Shown here: positions 1 through 13,980 of the stretch, piece after piece
Layout of the letters: every line of letters starts with the position of its first letter
Numbering within the stretch: position 1 is the first letter of the stretch
DNA from: Ficedula albicollis
Taxonomy: Eukaryota; Chordata; Aves; Passeriformes; Muscicapidae
Length of the DNA stretch: 64,000 nt
Reading direction: 5' to 3'
Assembly: GCF_000247815.1 (NCBI RefSeq)
Contig: NC_021678.1
Location: forward strand, 26,273,062 to 26,337,061
The notes under the pieces: model-generated
What the model was told of the DNA's origin: nothing
Database searches by the model: none
The model's input: only the letters and a program-made list of their open reading frames with translations
Position numbers and translations under genes: made by a program

Positions 1-3000
1 AGCAGCACTGTTCTCCAGAGCATACCAAAGGCATTAAATTCAAGGCAAATTCCCATTAAATCAGTGTATTCTGCCATTCCCACTTTGCAGTTCACCAAAT
101 CAATGCATACAGACCCAGTAAAACCTGAGATGGACCTTAAGATATGATGCATTTTTGGTTTCTTCTAATTGGGAATGGGGCCAACCTAGTTTATACCAAG
201 TCTCTGCACAGGCCCTTTTCAGAAAACTATCTCAATTGATCCAGTTGGCTGAAAATCCAGCAAAATTCCTCTCTCTATCCCCTGAAAGAGCAGCGAGGCA
301 AGCTGAAGAATCCCACTGGCTCAAAATAGACTGCTGCATATGTTCATTTTTCTCAATTTTTTCCTAAAGCCCATCTCACAGGCAGAGATTCCTTGGTTGT
401 TTCTAAGAAGAACAATTTGCTATGGCACAGTCAGCAGCCATGTTTAGGCCAGGACAGATTGTTGGCCAGTGAGTAGGTGTGGGCATGCTGAAAACCATGA
501 TTTTCACCCATATGGCCAACAGATGGGATAGGAGAAACTTTTTCAAAAGAAACACATGTCACTTATGCTATGGCTGCTTGGAACAACAATGACAGATGAT
601 ACCAGCCACTTCTCACCAGGTCCTTCATGCCCTCACAGCTTCTTCCAGGTTACATTTCCATCCTCTTTTCCCTCTGCACCTGTACCAAGCTACAGTTGTT
701 CTCACAAACACACACACGAAGGGGGAAGCAAAAGGGAAGAACAAAAGAGCAACTATGTTTTTTGCACCCAGCTCTGATGTGATGTGCAAAATAAAACATT
801 GATTTCTCTACGTTTACACCATAAAGGACACTGTCATTCTCAGGAAGCATTTAGGTAGATGGTGAATTTGGACACACCAAGAAAAAGTATTGCAAAATAA
901 GATGTGAATGAAGAGGTGCAATGAGCCACACTCAGCTTTTACTGCCAGTGAGTCACCATCTGCTCACCGTTGTTTAATTTTATGACCAATAAGCACAGTT
1001 TTGTTAGATTGAGAAAGGCTTGCTTGTTCTTACTCTTAGTAGCTCCAAAGTTCTCTCTCTTTCTCTGACCCTCCCCATCAAAAAGTAATTTTTTGATTTT
1101 GCCAATTTAATTTTGAAATCCACGGCTTCATGTGAAATTCCCTTTTGACACACATCCAGCCAAACATTCCCACTTGCTGGTTATTTAAATAATGTAATTG
1201 GATCACATTTTCTCAGGCTTTTTGGTGATTCTATCAGAAATGTGGAGGTCCCCATGGAGCTCTTATCTTTATCAGGGAGAAATAAGTCTGACTTTTCTTA
1301 CTCTTTTTAGTGGAGTTGAATCTTGGAAATCAGGACTAATCTGTGATTGCTCAGCACTGCTTTCCCTTCAACAGTGATTACATGTTTTCTCAATTTTATT
1401 CCTCAAACCTGAACACTGCTGTGAGCAAGGCCCTTGTTCCCCAAGCCTTCTAGCAATAACACTACTTTCTTTGATTTATACAACATTTTTCTTACAAGAT
1501 TGCTTAGAATACTTATGGTATCCTGAAATGCACCTGAATACAGGGTGCCTTTTTATTTTTTACTTTACTTTTTCCCTTCAGCCAAACTCCCAAGTCTCTT
1601 CCCTTTTCAGTATGCTGCTTTCAACATCCTTTCTTCTGAAATGTACCAGCTTTTTCCCTTCATAATGCGGCATCTTCTTATTCTGCTGTTATCTGTATTA
1701 AGCTGCTTTCCAAACAGCAGCCATTGGAGTTAATCGAGAATTCAGTTTTTCATATGCCTGTTACAAAATTTCAATTATTCATTCCTATGTGAGGTGGAGT
1801 TTTTGTCTGTATTTTTCTTTTTTCATCATCTGTGACTAGAGAATTTACCTTTTAGCTGCTGACATTCAAGTAATTTATTTACTCAGTCAATAAAACCCCA
1901 GGGAGTTTTGCACTGATCTTCTCAGCATTTCATGTTTTCTTTTGTTTTGGCATATTCCCTTTCTCCATGAAGTCACACTGTCCCCAAAAAGATTCAAAGA
2001 AGCAATTGAACAGAGGGGTGAAAGAGAAGTAAAAATCAGAAAGATGGCTATTTGATTGATGTTTTCTTACCACCCCCTGGTTCTCCAACCAGGAATAGTT
2101 TAAGCCAGTATCAGACCAACATTGCCGTCCTTTATGCCATGGCATCAGCTCTCAGGGAGCTGATTTAAGGAGCCACATAACCTACTGGCACTTTTGTAAG
2201 TCAGCCTATTGCACTTTGAGTTCCCACCTCCCACTGGCAGACAGAAATTGGGATGCAGAATTCGGGTTGTGGGAGGCAGCAGGTGTGTAAGGAGCGTGAA
2301 CTGGCTGGCAGAGCTGGGCTGTGCTCACAGCATCCTTGGGGCTGTTACTGTGTCTCTGCTCATGTCCACTGATCCAGCAAAGTGGTAACTTGCAATTGTG
2401 GGAAAACCAGTGCAGCTCAGATGCACCACTGGTCTAGCATCTTTTCCTAAAGCATTTGCTTTAGCCTAAAGAAAACAATCTTTAAATGCACACGCCCACT
2501 CAATGGACAGTGCCACAGAAGCCTTAACAAACAATCCCGTGGCAGGAACCAGAACTGTATCTCAAGGGAAAACTATCTGATCCATGTATTTAATTGAAAG
2601 TATCTGTGTAACATGGTGCTCCAGAGTCAAAAAACAGTGAGGGCTTTTGGATACAGATCCAATACACAGCAGAAAAGAACTTGTCTGTAACTGTGTGGTA
2701 TTAGTCTAAATGCAACTATGATTTATTTTTTTTCCTGACAAAACTATGACCACACTGAGTTTGCTCCATTGCTTGAAGGCAATGTGTGAGCAGGTCAACA
2801 CAACCACAGTCTGTCTTACATCAAGATAACACTGAAGTGTATTGAAATACAACAGTTTATTCTGTATGTTCAGAAGCTAGAAGCAAACAAGCAAAAATAC
2901 CAGCTCCCCTTCTGTGTAAGTATGACTCCTGTTCAAACACAGCCAAACCCTTATGAGTCCCCTTGGATACTCCTAATATAGAGAATCATAATAAAGATAT

Positions 3001-4601
3001 GAAAATATAAAAAGTTGTAGCATAAATTAGAAATGTTATACCAATCAAGATGGAGAAAAAACTATTTTACTGAAATATTTCAAAAGCTCACTTATTCTTC
3101 CCCTTCTAGAAGTTATAAATATTTCTTTTTATTTGAACTGGTGTAGCTGAATTTCAGTAAATTGCCATCCAAAAAAAAAATAGCTTTCTTGATAGCAAAA
3201 ATATTCACTATACCTTTCATTTCCAAAAATGTCAATCCTGTAACCCAAATTTTCTGTTTGTACGGTTGTTTGTTAATTCTTTTGTCCTTTCTTCCTCCTG
3301 AAAGTGCAGTCGGGGTGGGCAGCAGAGGCACTCCAGTGATGCATTGTCTCTGTGACACATGTGATACTGCTGGTTTTGGAAACTGGTGTTCCTCCACTGA
3401 AACTCACTGATGATTCAGCCATGCTCTCGAGGAGCTCTCTTTTTTTGGCACAACATATGCTTTTTGCATATGGAAGATAGATACACAGACTCTTCAGCCA
3501 TGGAGAAACATGAAAAGGTTTCTATTTCTCCTTATCCACATTCAGAACCTTTACTATGGTTTGGTAGAGAGGGGGAAAAGGAGAGGGGAAAGCTCTTGAT
3601 TTCCAGAATAACTGAATTTTCTTAATATTTGTCTCAGATGCATCACAAGATCAAGAAGCAGACAAAGTGGTGAAGGAATGAAATGTTTATTTGAGAATAT
3701 AGCAAGTGTGAGATAAGCATGTCAATTAATCATACCAGGATATTAAAAAAGTTGTCAGCATAGCAATAACCACTGCATATTTATAGAAACGTTTTCATTA
3801 TCAGTGATTTGGATTTAACCCTTGGCCTGGTGAAGCAAAACACCACTTAGCAAAGATGTATCCCAGGCTTGGATTTAGTGGCAAAGGTCCCTTATTGACA
3901 TCTGCACTTGCCTCTCTGACTCTTTTTAATAGCAGTTTTCTGTCCAGCCAAGGCACGACATAGAAGGATGGGCTCAATTCAGCCTGCAATTTTCCTCCAC
4001 GTGTTGACAGCCATTTTCCTCAATCCTTGAAGATTAGGATGACTGAATGTTTTCTGTGCTGGCCAAATATCCTTAAGAAACTCACTAGACCACATATTTC
4101 AAGGCTTGATATGCTGCTTAGTCTCTTAGTGTTTCACGGCTCTGGAAGAATGTTCCTTTTTTTTTGCTGCTGGTATGTGATAGATGTGATGACCCCACAT
4201 CTTTAAAGGGACACAGACCAAGGTCAGTGCCATCTCCCCCTACTACAACTCAAGCCAGCAATTTTCTCAAGGGGGGTGCACTTCATGTGCAGCTGCTTCT
4301 GATTGTACACAGCAACTGTCATTTTTCTGATTGGAGTGAAGCAATGTAATGAAAAATGTAGTGTAATGTGCTGAAAGACCCAGCACGTGGCTGGAGGGAT
4401 GTAATTCAGCAGTGGTGATTGGGGGGTGGGATGGGAGGGTACTGCTGTCCAAGGAGCAGCAAGTGTGCACACAGTAATGGCAAATACTGCCCCCACAAGC
4501 TGACTACATGCCTCCTTCCTGGAGTTTTCCTTCACCTGGAAACAGATTTCCCAAAGAATATAGATCTCTGCTTGCCTATCAGCATCTACCATAATTCAGA
4601 T
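1..4601. other. Unique AT-rich non-coding DNA, no gene seen
   Basis: No open frame exceeds about 94 codons before the 113- and 122-codon frames that begin near 4.2-4.4 kb. None resembles a known protein, and opposite-strand frames overlap freely, as expected for non-coding DNA. A run of ten A at 3171-3180 and a T run near 4152 are the only low-complexity tracts noticed. No transposon signature was recognised. Confidence 0.7.
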
Positions 4602-4675
4602 TTCCAGGCTGGCTTATGGCCTAGCAGCAAACAGGACGGTTCCAGGCTGGCTTATGGCCTAGCAGCAAACAAGAC
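4602..4675. repeat. Two-copy tandem duplication, 38-bp unit
   Basis: Copy 1 starts at 4602 and copy 2 at 4640, both with TTCCAGGCTGGCTTATGGCC. The copies match over about 36 bp with one difference (ACAGGAC against ACAAGAC). An open frame of 113 codons runs through it, but the unit length is not a multiple of three and there is no other sign of coding. Confidence 0.96.
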
Positions 4676-7600
4676 AAAAGTGGGAAAGTCACTTTACTTA
4701 CCACAGGCAGATGTGATCCTTATTTTAAGTCATTCCTTAGTTCTGAATCAAATCAAATGAGCCATCTCCAGAGAGATGATTCATAACCCTACAAATTTCA
4801 AGTATTGTACTCCATTATTGATACAACTCATAGATCCTAAAAAAGCACAGCAAAATTTAAGTCATTCATAATTTAAGTACTGAGCAAGGTAACACTGTGA
4901 AAGTAAGTACCTAAGCTCTCAGCCTGGTAAATGGAGAGAAACACTTCCAAATGTCTCTTGGAGGAAGACCTGTCTACCAAAACCTCCTACCTCCACTGCT
5001 TTACCTACCCACCTTTTGTGTGATGTGACTTACTTCACCTCCTCCTGAGATACAAAGCAACAACTTAGGTTTACAAAAGCAGCAACAATTAACAGCAACC
5101 TCACCCTAGGCTGATCAAATGTGTCCATTTGGGTCTTGGTGACGTTCAGTTTGAGCTAGATGACAGCACGTCTTCTGTATCTCATTAATCTCTGCTGGGC
5201 TGTGCAGAGCAGAAGCACTGATGGGTGTCTCAGGAGCTGCTGAGGGAAGATGAGACATGCATCCCTTAATTCCACTTAATGTGCTGTACTCTTCCATAGA
5301 TTAGTGAAAAATGAAGTGGTGTTACAGCTCCCTTCCTTGAGAATCAATGGGGATAGTTGGCAATGGTGTCCCTGATGGACCAAGAACATTTGTAATGTCG
5401 AGGATGAAATATTTAGGCTCCCATGGAAGGCACTTCAGGAACAATCTTCTATTTACTCAATCTTATCCAGATTTCCCTCTGACTTCACAGACTGAGATTT
5501 GAGCCTAAGTGATGTCCTAAAACACTACTCATTGGATATTTATTCCTTCCAAATCCAGTTCCACCAACAACAGAGCTTCACAGCACTTTGTTTTCTTCAG
5601 GGTGACTGGTAAATTAGGACAGAAGAAGATGTACATATTTATTACATCTATATAATTATTAAGTAAGTACTTGCATGTGCATGTATGCTGAGTAAAAAAA
5701 AACAATATGTTTTTTTGGAGGCATCTTTTAGAGTCTCATCCAGGCTTCTATTCAGTATGCATTTAGGAATTTAAAAAATATTGAATTAATTATACCTTAA
5801 TAGATTTTAATTTTAATCCCACAAATCTTCTATTATCTATCCTGAGTTATTTGTTGTTTCCAAAACAGGAAAATACTCACTGTTTGAACTAGTTAAAAAA
5901 CTGTCATGCTTACATGGCACCAACCGTGCTTTTAAGAACTATATTAGAGGTTTACTTTATTACTTCTCCAAGTAACACTGATAGTAGGATACATATTAAA
6001 GGAGATTTTTTGTGCCAATGAAATTTGGATAAACTTGAAAATCAAGGCTTAAAGAGAATAGTAGTTTTGGATTTTTTCTAATGAGGGCAAAGACACATCA
6101 GAGGAAAGAAAGTGTAAAAAGAGTAAGCTGGCCATCTCAGGACAAAATTCTATTGAAGGGAGCAACCATCTATCCTCTGTATGATAGTGTTATAAAACTC
6201 CTGAAATTCAGGATCATCAAGCTTGGGAGAGTCTGGTATAAACACCAGATTTGCTTCAAGGCAAAAGGGAAAAGTTTTAGGGCTTCATGCAATGTCTGAT
6301 TATGATATCATATGCATCTGTTGAATTAGCCGTTTTTTAATATAAAGGTTCCTAAATTATTAACTTTTTCTAAAGTGATATTTGATGGGAAAAGTAATAT
6401 CCGTATGAAGTATTAAGTGTTCCTTATGAAAGAGCTGTATAAATCTGACAGAGCATAATAATTATGCTGTCAAATATAGAGGATTCCATTTTCCCTGAAC
6501 TATCTAGACCACCAAATTTCAGAGACTACCATCAGGACACTAAGATTTATTTTGTCTCCAAAGGCACAGAAGATGCTTTTGCTTAAAACACACATCAAGC
6601 AATTAATTTTAATTTTTTCTGGTGCGGTTGGTTGGGTTTTGAGTGATGGCTCTCTGATGACAGGCAGGGAAATGTTAACTGGTGTTTATTCATTCTCATG
6701 TTATCACCTTCCCCAAGAGAAAGGATGCTTGTGGTTTGCAGGAGACAGACGAGAATACCTTCATGTCTGCATCCTCTTGCAGCATGAAAATCCCCATGGC
6801 ACCTCTGGGCTGTTCCCCCACAAGATCCCTGCAGGCAATTTGGTTCCCTCATTTGAAGGAGAAGCCTTTTCTTCCAGGTGATGACAGGGTTTAACCTTTA
6901 AAGTAAAATTCAGCTGAGTCATGTCATGCTTATTGAAGGCAGATGAGGAAAACTAGAATCCCAAGTTCTTATCTGCCTTTTCCCACTAGGGAGTTAACAT
7001 GTCCATCTCCAAAACTCCAAATTAGACACAGACAGATGCACTTCTATCAAGGACTGCCTAACCAGGTTCCTAGATGAGTTACAGTAGCTATGGGAACTAT
7101 AATTTTAAATTGTCTTGGATTTCTGCATATTAATTTTCAGCCAGAACATTGCATTACAGAAAGTTTTTTTGCATTAACTCTTTTGAGAAGTTTTCCAAAT
7201 CATTAATTCGTTCATTTCTTTCCTTTACATCAAAATTTAAATTCTGTTCCTTAAAGATTTGTCTAGAAGCTTTCACTTTGTAAATGTCTTCCACACAACT
7301 GGGTAGTAACTTACAATCTCTTCTGAGCCATCAAGGAGATGAAAGGGACATGTGTTTAAGCACTGGTAGAAGGATTCATCCTGAGATTAATCTGCATCAT
7401 CAGTTTTAGTTCAGCAGAGCTGAATTTACTACCCTATCTTTGGCCTTGCTTCTGGACATTACCAGGCTAGTATTGCTAATACCTCCATGAAATTAGAAGG
7501 ATCTGGTAGACTCCAATCAAAATTTTCTTCTAGCAGAAATTTAGGACAATAAAAAAATCAAGTCAGTACCGTAAATGTGAAGAGATTTCACTGAAGAAAT

Positions 7601-10342
7601 GGCAGAAAGTCAATGTCTCCAGAAACTGCCCTTGAAGGACAATCTCCCCATTACTTTCCCTAAAAACAGTTCCATTTCAACAGGAGAGAAATCTCAGATC
7701 CTCCCAGGTTATTTACCATCTCTGAGACTACAAGAGCTAACTAGTCATGAAATTCCTTCCATATCCACTGCTTCCTCATCCTCTATTTAACTTAATTGCA
7801 GCCAAATCCTCATTGTGCATAATGTTCAAAATACACACCTCTCACTTCTGTCACAAATTATACATATCAAATAAGAAGACCTTACTCACACTTTAATTTC
7901 ATGTTCAGGTAAATTTGTTAAACCATGTCCCTAAGATGACAGTTTGTGGGGCAATAAGGAGTGTGAACTAATCTACTCCCTGCAGAGTAAAACCACTTAA
8001 GTATGTATACATCATGTCAGCATTTACAAAACCTGTCAGCTTGTCAGTTCCACTAATAACTTGACAAACAATTTATGTTTCTGGAAGTTAATAATAGGTG
8101 CTCTGGTCTCTTGGATCTTGAAATCACACTTATTTAGATTTAAAATAGCAAGATGAAACTCTCCAAACTTGCTTTCAGACTTATTTAGCAAAAGTTGCAG
8201 TTTTCTAAATAATTACAGTAATGGATATACCTTCTTTCATAGTAAGTCACATAGCAATTGTCATTGCACTCTCAACAATTGCTATTAAAACAATAAATGG
8301 TGGGGGGATTTTTCCTTCCATGTGGCAAATGCAAAACCATAATGAAAGCATGATAGGACACCCTTTATTGCCAAGCTCTGTTTAACTGGAAGGTCAAATT
8401 TTCAATGGAGAATATTTTAAGGCAGTAAAAGAGAAGACTGAGTCCACCTCAGAAGTGTGTTGCTAGAAGGCAGTATCTAAGGCTGCCTCTGCAGTAAAAC
8501 ATCTTGTTAAAACAGAGTTAATTGCTTGATCAACCCCACTTCCAGAGTTTTAATTTACATCACAATGCCTTGGAGCATGTGAATTCAACTCCTTCAGCAG
8601 GAAACCAAGCTGCCCCAGCTGCTAATAGGCTTTCAGCTTATGGGGCACCATTAAATTGATCCAAAGTAAAGCTCCCTGAAATACCTGCAAATTCTACACA
8701 CCTTTTCAGCAACAATTCACTCTATAGATCCACCCTTGTTTTAGCTGTCTAGAGAACAGCTCTAAACACGTATCAGCTAATCACACAGCATGTTTGGTTT
8801 GTTGTGGGTGTTAGTCTGGGTGAAAATGCTGCAATGATGTTGGCTGATGAAAACTCCTCCTTGAAACAGTGCCAGAGCAGCCTTCACCCCGTGGGTGTTT
8901 AAAGGGTCAATGGTTTAGTGACCAAATGGCTTAGTGACTAAAATGTTTTGTTACATCTGCCAAGCAACATGAGAAAATCGCATGGGGCAGGTTGTTTGTG
9001 TCAAACCTGCACATCCATCCCAGCCCTGCATCAGGGCAGAGCCCAACCCTGCATTTGGATGAGAATCAGCAGGTCAGCAGGAGTGTCCCCTGTCCCCCTG
9101 TCCTGGCAGGCTGCCCTACACCCCTCAGCCAAGGCAGTGGACAGTCTTCCTTATGAATGGTCTTACTGTTAGTGCAGGGAAGGTGCATTTGGTTGCCAGC
9201 ACAAAAGAGAGACATCAAAAGTTAAATAGATGCTGAGACTTGGTAGAAAACTTGTACAGCATTAATTTTAGGGACACTTCTGCTGAAATATCATATCTTG
9301 AAGGCGGGTGAGGTATGCCCCCTTTTAATTACTATTCTTGATGACAATAGAAAGGAAAAAAAAAAGAGCTTTGTGGCTCAGAAGTTCATCTGTCCCTGCT
9401 GCTTGCTTTCCTACCTGAAATCAATCATGTTTGATTCCAATTATCCTCCTAGAAACTAATTGTGATGATACAAGGGGAAAGAATACACTTTTCATTAAAG
9501 CCTCATGCTGAAATTAAAGTAACTTGGTTTCTCTTCTGATATTATCATTTATCCTTGAGGTGACTTGTAGCTGATGAGGAAGTTTTTTTTCCTTCCTCTT
9601 CTTTGTATTTCTCTTCAAAATTATTATTCCCATCTGAAACTTTCTTAAGCAATGTTTGATTTGCCAGTCAGAGCCTTTCTGTACTTTACCCCCTCCTCCA
9701 GGAGGCGACAGATTATATCCATAGGTGAGATGCTCAAAGAAGTTCCAAGACTGCAAAAGCTGGTAATGAAGTGGAGAGTCAGACCTGGTATTTTAATTAT
9801 TTACTAAAATGCTGTGAAGAGTCTAGAGATGTGACAGCTAATGGCAGATTCAGCTAATAAATACATGAACTACCAAGCCACAAAATTCCCATTTTTCTGC
9901 AAATGCACTCTGTGTGATAATTATTAAACATATTGAGCCCTCCCATCCATAAGCAGAGCTCTCTATAATAGGAATGTTTTAAAAGTTATCTGTGAGGCTA
10001 AAGTACATCTTTATGTCTGGGAGGATAATAGGATAAACTTCTTTTCCATTGTAGATAAAGAAGATGTGTTTTAAACTTGCCCAAGGGAAATTTCCAGCTG
10101 CCCAATTACTGCTAGTAAAGATCTCCTCTAAAAATGGCATTTCTCTTGGGTCAGCAGGCTATCAAATGTGTTTTCTAAAGACCAAAAGTATGTAATTACT
10201 GAAAAGGACTTCTGGACATTTCTAGTGGTTAACATTGCTAAAATTGACCATTTTTGGGGTAGCATATTAACAGAAACAGATGGACTGGCTCCCAAGATCT
10301 TATTATCAGAAGAGGTTGCAGTGCTTGTTGTCTTTCCATTTG
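4676..10342. other. Unique AT-rich non-coding DNA, no gene seen
   Basis: The longest open frame is 109 codons (6552-6881, +), overlapped by frames on both strands and unlike any family I know. A tiny imperfect 16-bp tandem pair (GGTTTAGTGACCAAAT and GGCTTAGTGACTAAAA) lies at 8912-8943. Nothing else was recognised. Confidence 0.7.
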
Positions 10343-10404
10343 GAAAAAACAACAACAACAATAACAAAAAAATAAATTAAAAAAAAAACAATAAAAAACA
10401 GAAA

Positions 10405-10437
<33 letters not shown>
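10343..10437. repeat. A-rich low-complexity tract ending in a poly(A) run
   Basis: A CAA/ATAA-rich stretch leads into an uninterrupted run of 32 A at 10406-10437. It could be the degraded tail of a retroposed sequence, but the DNA upstream matches no SINE, LINE or processed gene I recognise, so simple-repeat expansion is equally possible. Confidence 0.9.
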
Positions 10438-10440
<3 letters not shown>

Positions 10441-11155
10441 CAGCTATCTTCTTGCTCTCTCCACAGTATTTATGACGTTTCTGGCTTCTCTGTAATCATA
10501 AGCACTATCATCTAGGAAGTGAATATTAGAATATTTAACTGTCCTGAACAAATTGTATAGACTCCATGTGATGCTTTCCATGTGTTTTTAGTTTTATGCA
10601 CACTAAGAGAGCAATTAAATGCATGGCATTATGAAAACACCGACGAGAAAAAAAAATCCACTAACTTTGCTCTTATGTGTGGAAAACACCCATCTAGGTA
10701 CTGGAAGCCAAACAATGTTAAGGATAAGCTCCTAAAAATGTCAATTGATCCAGTTAAACTCAAGTAGGTATATATATAGAATATGATACTGTTTTATCAT
10801 CTGTATAGTTGCAGTTCATGTTTAGCAGTTTGAAAAAGAAAAAAAAATTAAATCACCTACTAAAATTATATAAAATGCATCCAATAATATACATCCTCCA
10901 TTCTTTAAGTTACACATAAATTTATGACCTACATTCTATGCATATGTTGAGGAGTTGTGTGGGATGGTTCAGGTACTGTTACAAAGGCAGCTTTCCAGAC
11001 ACAACTCTTCATTTTAAGCAGCTTGTTGGTTTGCAAACCCCATCAGACCTATCAAGCAGCACTGCATTGTTTGGTGGCTCAGAAGTTCTTGACAGATTTG
11101 CAACAATCTTCAGTTCCAGAGACCACATGACTCAGATAAACAGGATACTTCTCAC

Positions 11156-11160
<5 letters not shown>

Positions 11161-11186
<26 letters not shown>

Positions 11187-11198
11187 CAAAACAAAAAA
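11161..11198. repeat. Poly(A) tract
   Basis: Twenty-six uninterrupted A followed by CAAAACAAAAAA. No recognisable retroelement body lies upstream. It produces an artificial poly-lysine stretch on the + strand and poly-phenylalanine on the - strand in translated frames. Confidence 0.93.
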
Positions 11199-12563
11199 TG
11201 TAAACTCCCTTTCCAAAGAAAGGAAGTCAAGCATATTCTTATGGGACTATACAGTCTGGGACTTGGCAGCAGACCCCAGCTTGTGGGTAGAAGAGGACAG
11301 AGGAAAAAGAGAGAGACATATTTATAACCCCTTGTGTTGTGAACCACCATATCAAAAGCTTGCTTGTAAATATTTTCAATCACAGCAGTGTCTTAATAGC
11401 CTCAACTTCTCTGGAGTTAAATTTCTCACTGCTACAGCTACACCTAGGGAGATGTGAATTGCAAAGTTTCCCAGCTAGAGGGTATCTCATGAGGTTTGCC
11501 AAGGGAGCAGATGTGACCAGAATGTAATCGACCATTCTTATAAATACCTGCATTTTTTTGACTATTCTAACATTTCCTTAGGAGTATTTTTGAGCAAAGC
11601 AGGAAATTCTCATGCAGACTAGTTCAAGGTCCCCCCTCAGGTAAGCCAGAATTGAGTTTTCTCTGACTACTTTCTCAAAATTGTATGGAAGCAATTTAGA
11701 GGACTGAGTCCCTTTTCCCTGTCATCCCATCTTTAAGACTCCTGGGATTTGATTTCTTATAAAAATTAAAGAATTAGGCTCTATAGTCATCTGGTGAACT
11801 AAAAAGGCAAAAGGCACCAAAAGTTCCTAAGTGCACTAACAGCTGAACACTGACACAGCAGACTTCTTCCATATGCTGCTTCCTGCAGGCATAGAGTGGA
11901 GAGGGAATAGCTAAAAGCATCCCTTTAACCCACCTAAACCTCTCACATCCACAGAACAAGCTCAGGGACCTCTCTTAATGCTCATGCCTGACTTCAGCAC
12001 AAATTTGTGTGCATACAAAACCATGGCTAGACTGCCTGGGAGGTGGACACTGCCTGTTAAGTGATGACTGCATGTTCTTTAAATCTTATATGCCACATAC
12101 AACTTCCCCAGCCATCCCACATCATAGGCAAGTCCCAGGCTTCCAAGATATTTATTTACAGTTTGTGAAAATTTCCCACTCTCTTTCTATTAAGCAAAAA
12201 TAGACTAAAAGATGGAGCAGCAAGAAATAAATCAGAAATCAGGGTATATATTAAGATATGGTGGAACAGCTCAAAAAGAAAAATAGAACATCACAATAAA
12301 GCAAATTGCATTTAACTAATGGCTGGGCAAGAATCTGCTGATGTTTTTAGAAATGCACTTAGAAATAATTTCAGTGCTTTTTTTGCTGAACTTCCTGTAA
12401 ATAACAATCATCTTGCTCATTATAAGAATTAGTGATGGCAACAACACTTAATATCATTTGACTTGTTGTTTCATAAACATATCCATGTTCTACTTTGTTA
12501 CTCAACCCAAAAAATTTCTCTGAGTAAAATCTCAGCTTCTTCTTCATGCTCCAGAGACTATTT

Positions 12564-12628
12564 TACCCCGATTTTTTTCCCCCGACTTTTTTTTTTCTTT
12601 TTTTTACTGGGACTCATTGTTTTTTTTG
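12564..12628. repeat. Pyrimidine-rich (T/C) tract
   Basis: Long T runs are separated by CCCCG, CCCCCGA and short spacers. It is a simple low-complexity tract; no splice-site or transposon context was recognised. Confidence 0.85.
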
Positions 12629-13889
12629 ACAAATAAAATTTTAACTTTGTGGAGAATGGAAAAGAGAAAGGAGACATATTTTGGAGGTCTTTTCCTGGAG
12701 ATCAAAAGCTACCATTCATTGGGAAAAAATGCTATTCACTGGGAGAAGAAAGGAGTGATATGATGCTTTTGAAAAGTTGGGGATTTTCCCCTTAAAGTCC
12801 TTATTTTATAATTTCCAATTACAAGATTTCCAGCTGCATTCAAGGCAGGGGCAAAGCTAAACATCATACAGAATGTAGCTTTCTATTCTAAAGCTGTGCA
12901 GTCACTATCATCAAATGCTCTGGATATATTTTGCCCTTTCAAATCCCTTTTGGGTTTCCCAGAAAGGCCAAGCTACTTTCAAAGTGAAAGATGTTGAGAA
13001 GTTTATGAAAGAATTTAAACGATATATCTGCTTGTGATTCCAGGGGAGTGGAATCACAGTGAAACCCAAAAGTCTCTTCTGGTCCCAGTTTTACACCTTC
13101 CTATGGAAATGCCTTGTTCTCTGTAAGCTTAGTGGGATTCAGAAGGATTTATCTCAGAGGTCAGGATATGCCCATCAGGCTGAGAGAGATATCAGAGGAA
13201 CAGGCCTGGATATATTATGTATATTGATATAGTCAGACACTTCTTAGCCAGTTAAGGTGATTATAAATATATATTACAACTCTAATGAACTTTATTCATC
13301 CTGGAAGTGTCACAAAAACACACAGGCTCAAATTATAACTGAGAAATGGAGCATGTACTGTATGTAAGACCCCAGAGGCAGTAAAGGGGAAGGAAGGAAA
13401 GAAAACCATACCCAAAACTATGCATTAGCTAATCCTACTACCTGAGGCTGTAAAGTTAATTTCATCAAAACTACTGTAAAAACAGGTGTGAAGAGTAAAT
13501 GTATCAATGCAGAGGGTGTCCCCACTTTTTGTCACACCTTGGCTTGTACAGACAAGTTCAGGTCCAGAGATGCTCCTCCTGTGCCTATGGCAGCTGTATG
13601 CTGTTGATCCTCTGACAGCATTGTGATGGGGAGTAGATATGCTAAAAGAACAAAAGAAAGGAAAAAGGCCTTTCAAGACCTTTTTGAGCAGATCCCCCTT
13701 CCATTTAGATGAAGCTGGGGAGAATCCATTTGCTAGGCATTAATTTTTTTCCACCTCATGACCATCTAGACAGAGCTTTACATTAATACATGCTTCATTA
13801 TATACAGTGCAGTTCAATTTGCTATCTGAAGAAATAGCTAAATAACTCAAAATGAGCCATGGATGAAGAATTGTCTCTTCTGACAAATT

Positions 13890-13980
13890 CAAGGACTCCT
13901 GACCAACACTTGAGCACCACTTTGGAGTCACTGTCTACAGCAAGGACTCCTGACCAACACTTGAGCACCACTGTCTACAG
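13890..13980. repeat. Two-copy tandem duplication, 51-bp unit with internal deletion in copy 2
   Basis: Copy 1 is 13890-13940 and copy 2 is 13941-13980, both beginning CAAGGACTCCTGACCAACAC. They are identical apart from an 11-bp gap in copy 2 after GAGCACCAC, removing TTTGGAGTCAC. Short CAC/AC homology flanks the gap, as in slippage deletions. Confidence 0.96.

Larger units (their letters stand above)
10438..13889. other. Unique AT-rich non-coding DNA with A- and T-rich tracts
   Basis: No frame longer than about 129 codons, and that one runs through the poly(A) tract at 11161 and so reads as a lysine run. Low-complexity tracts at 11161-11198 and 12564-12628 are listed separately. No transposon or gene was recognised. 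Confidence 0.7.

Noticed and set aside
10343..10437. Poly(A) tract as the tail of a processed pseudogene
   Set aside because: The upstream several hundred bases contain no broken reading frame resembling a known protein and no visible target-site duplication.
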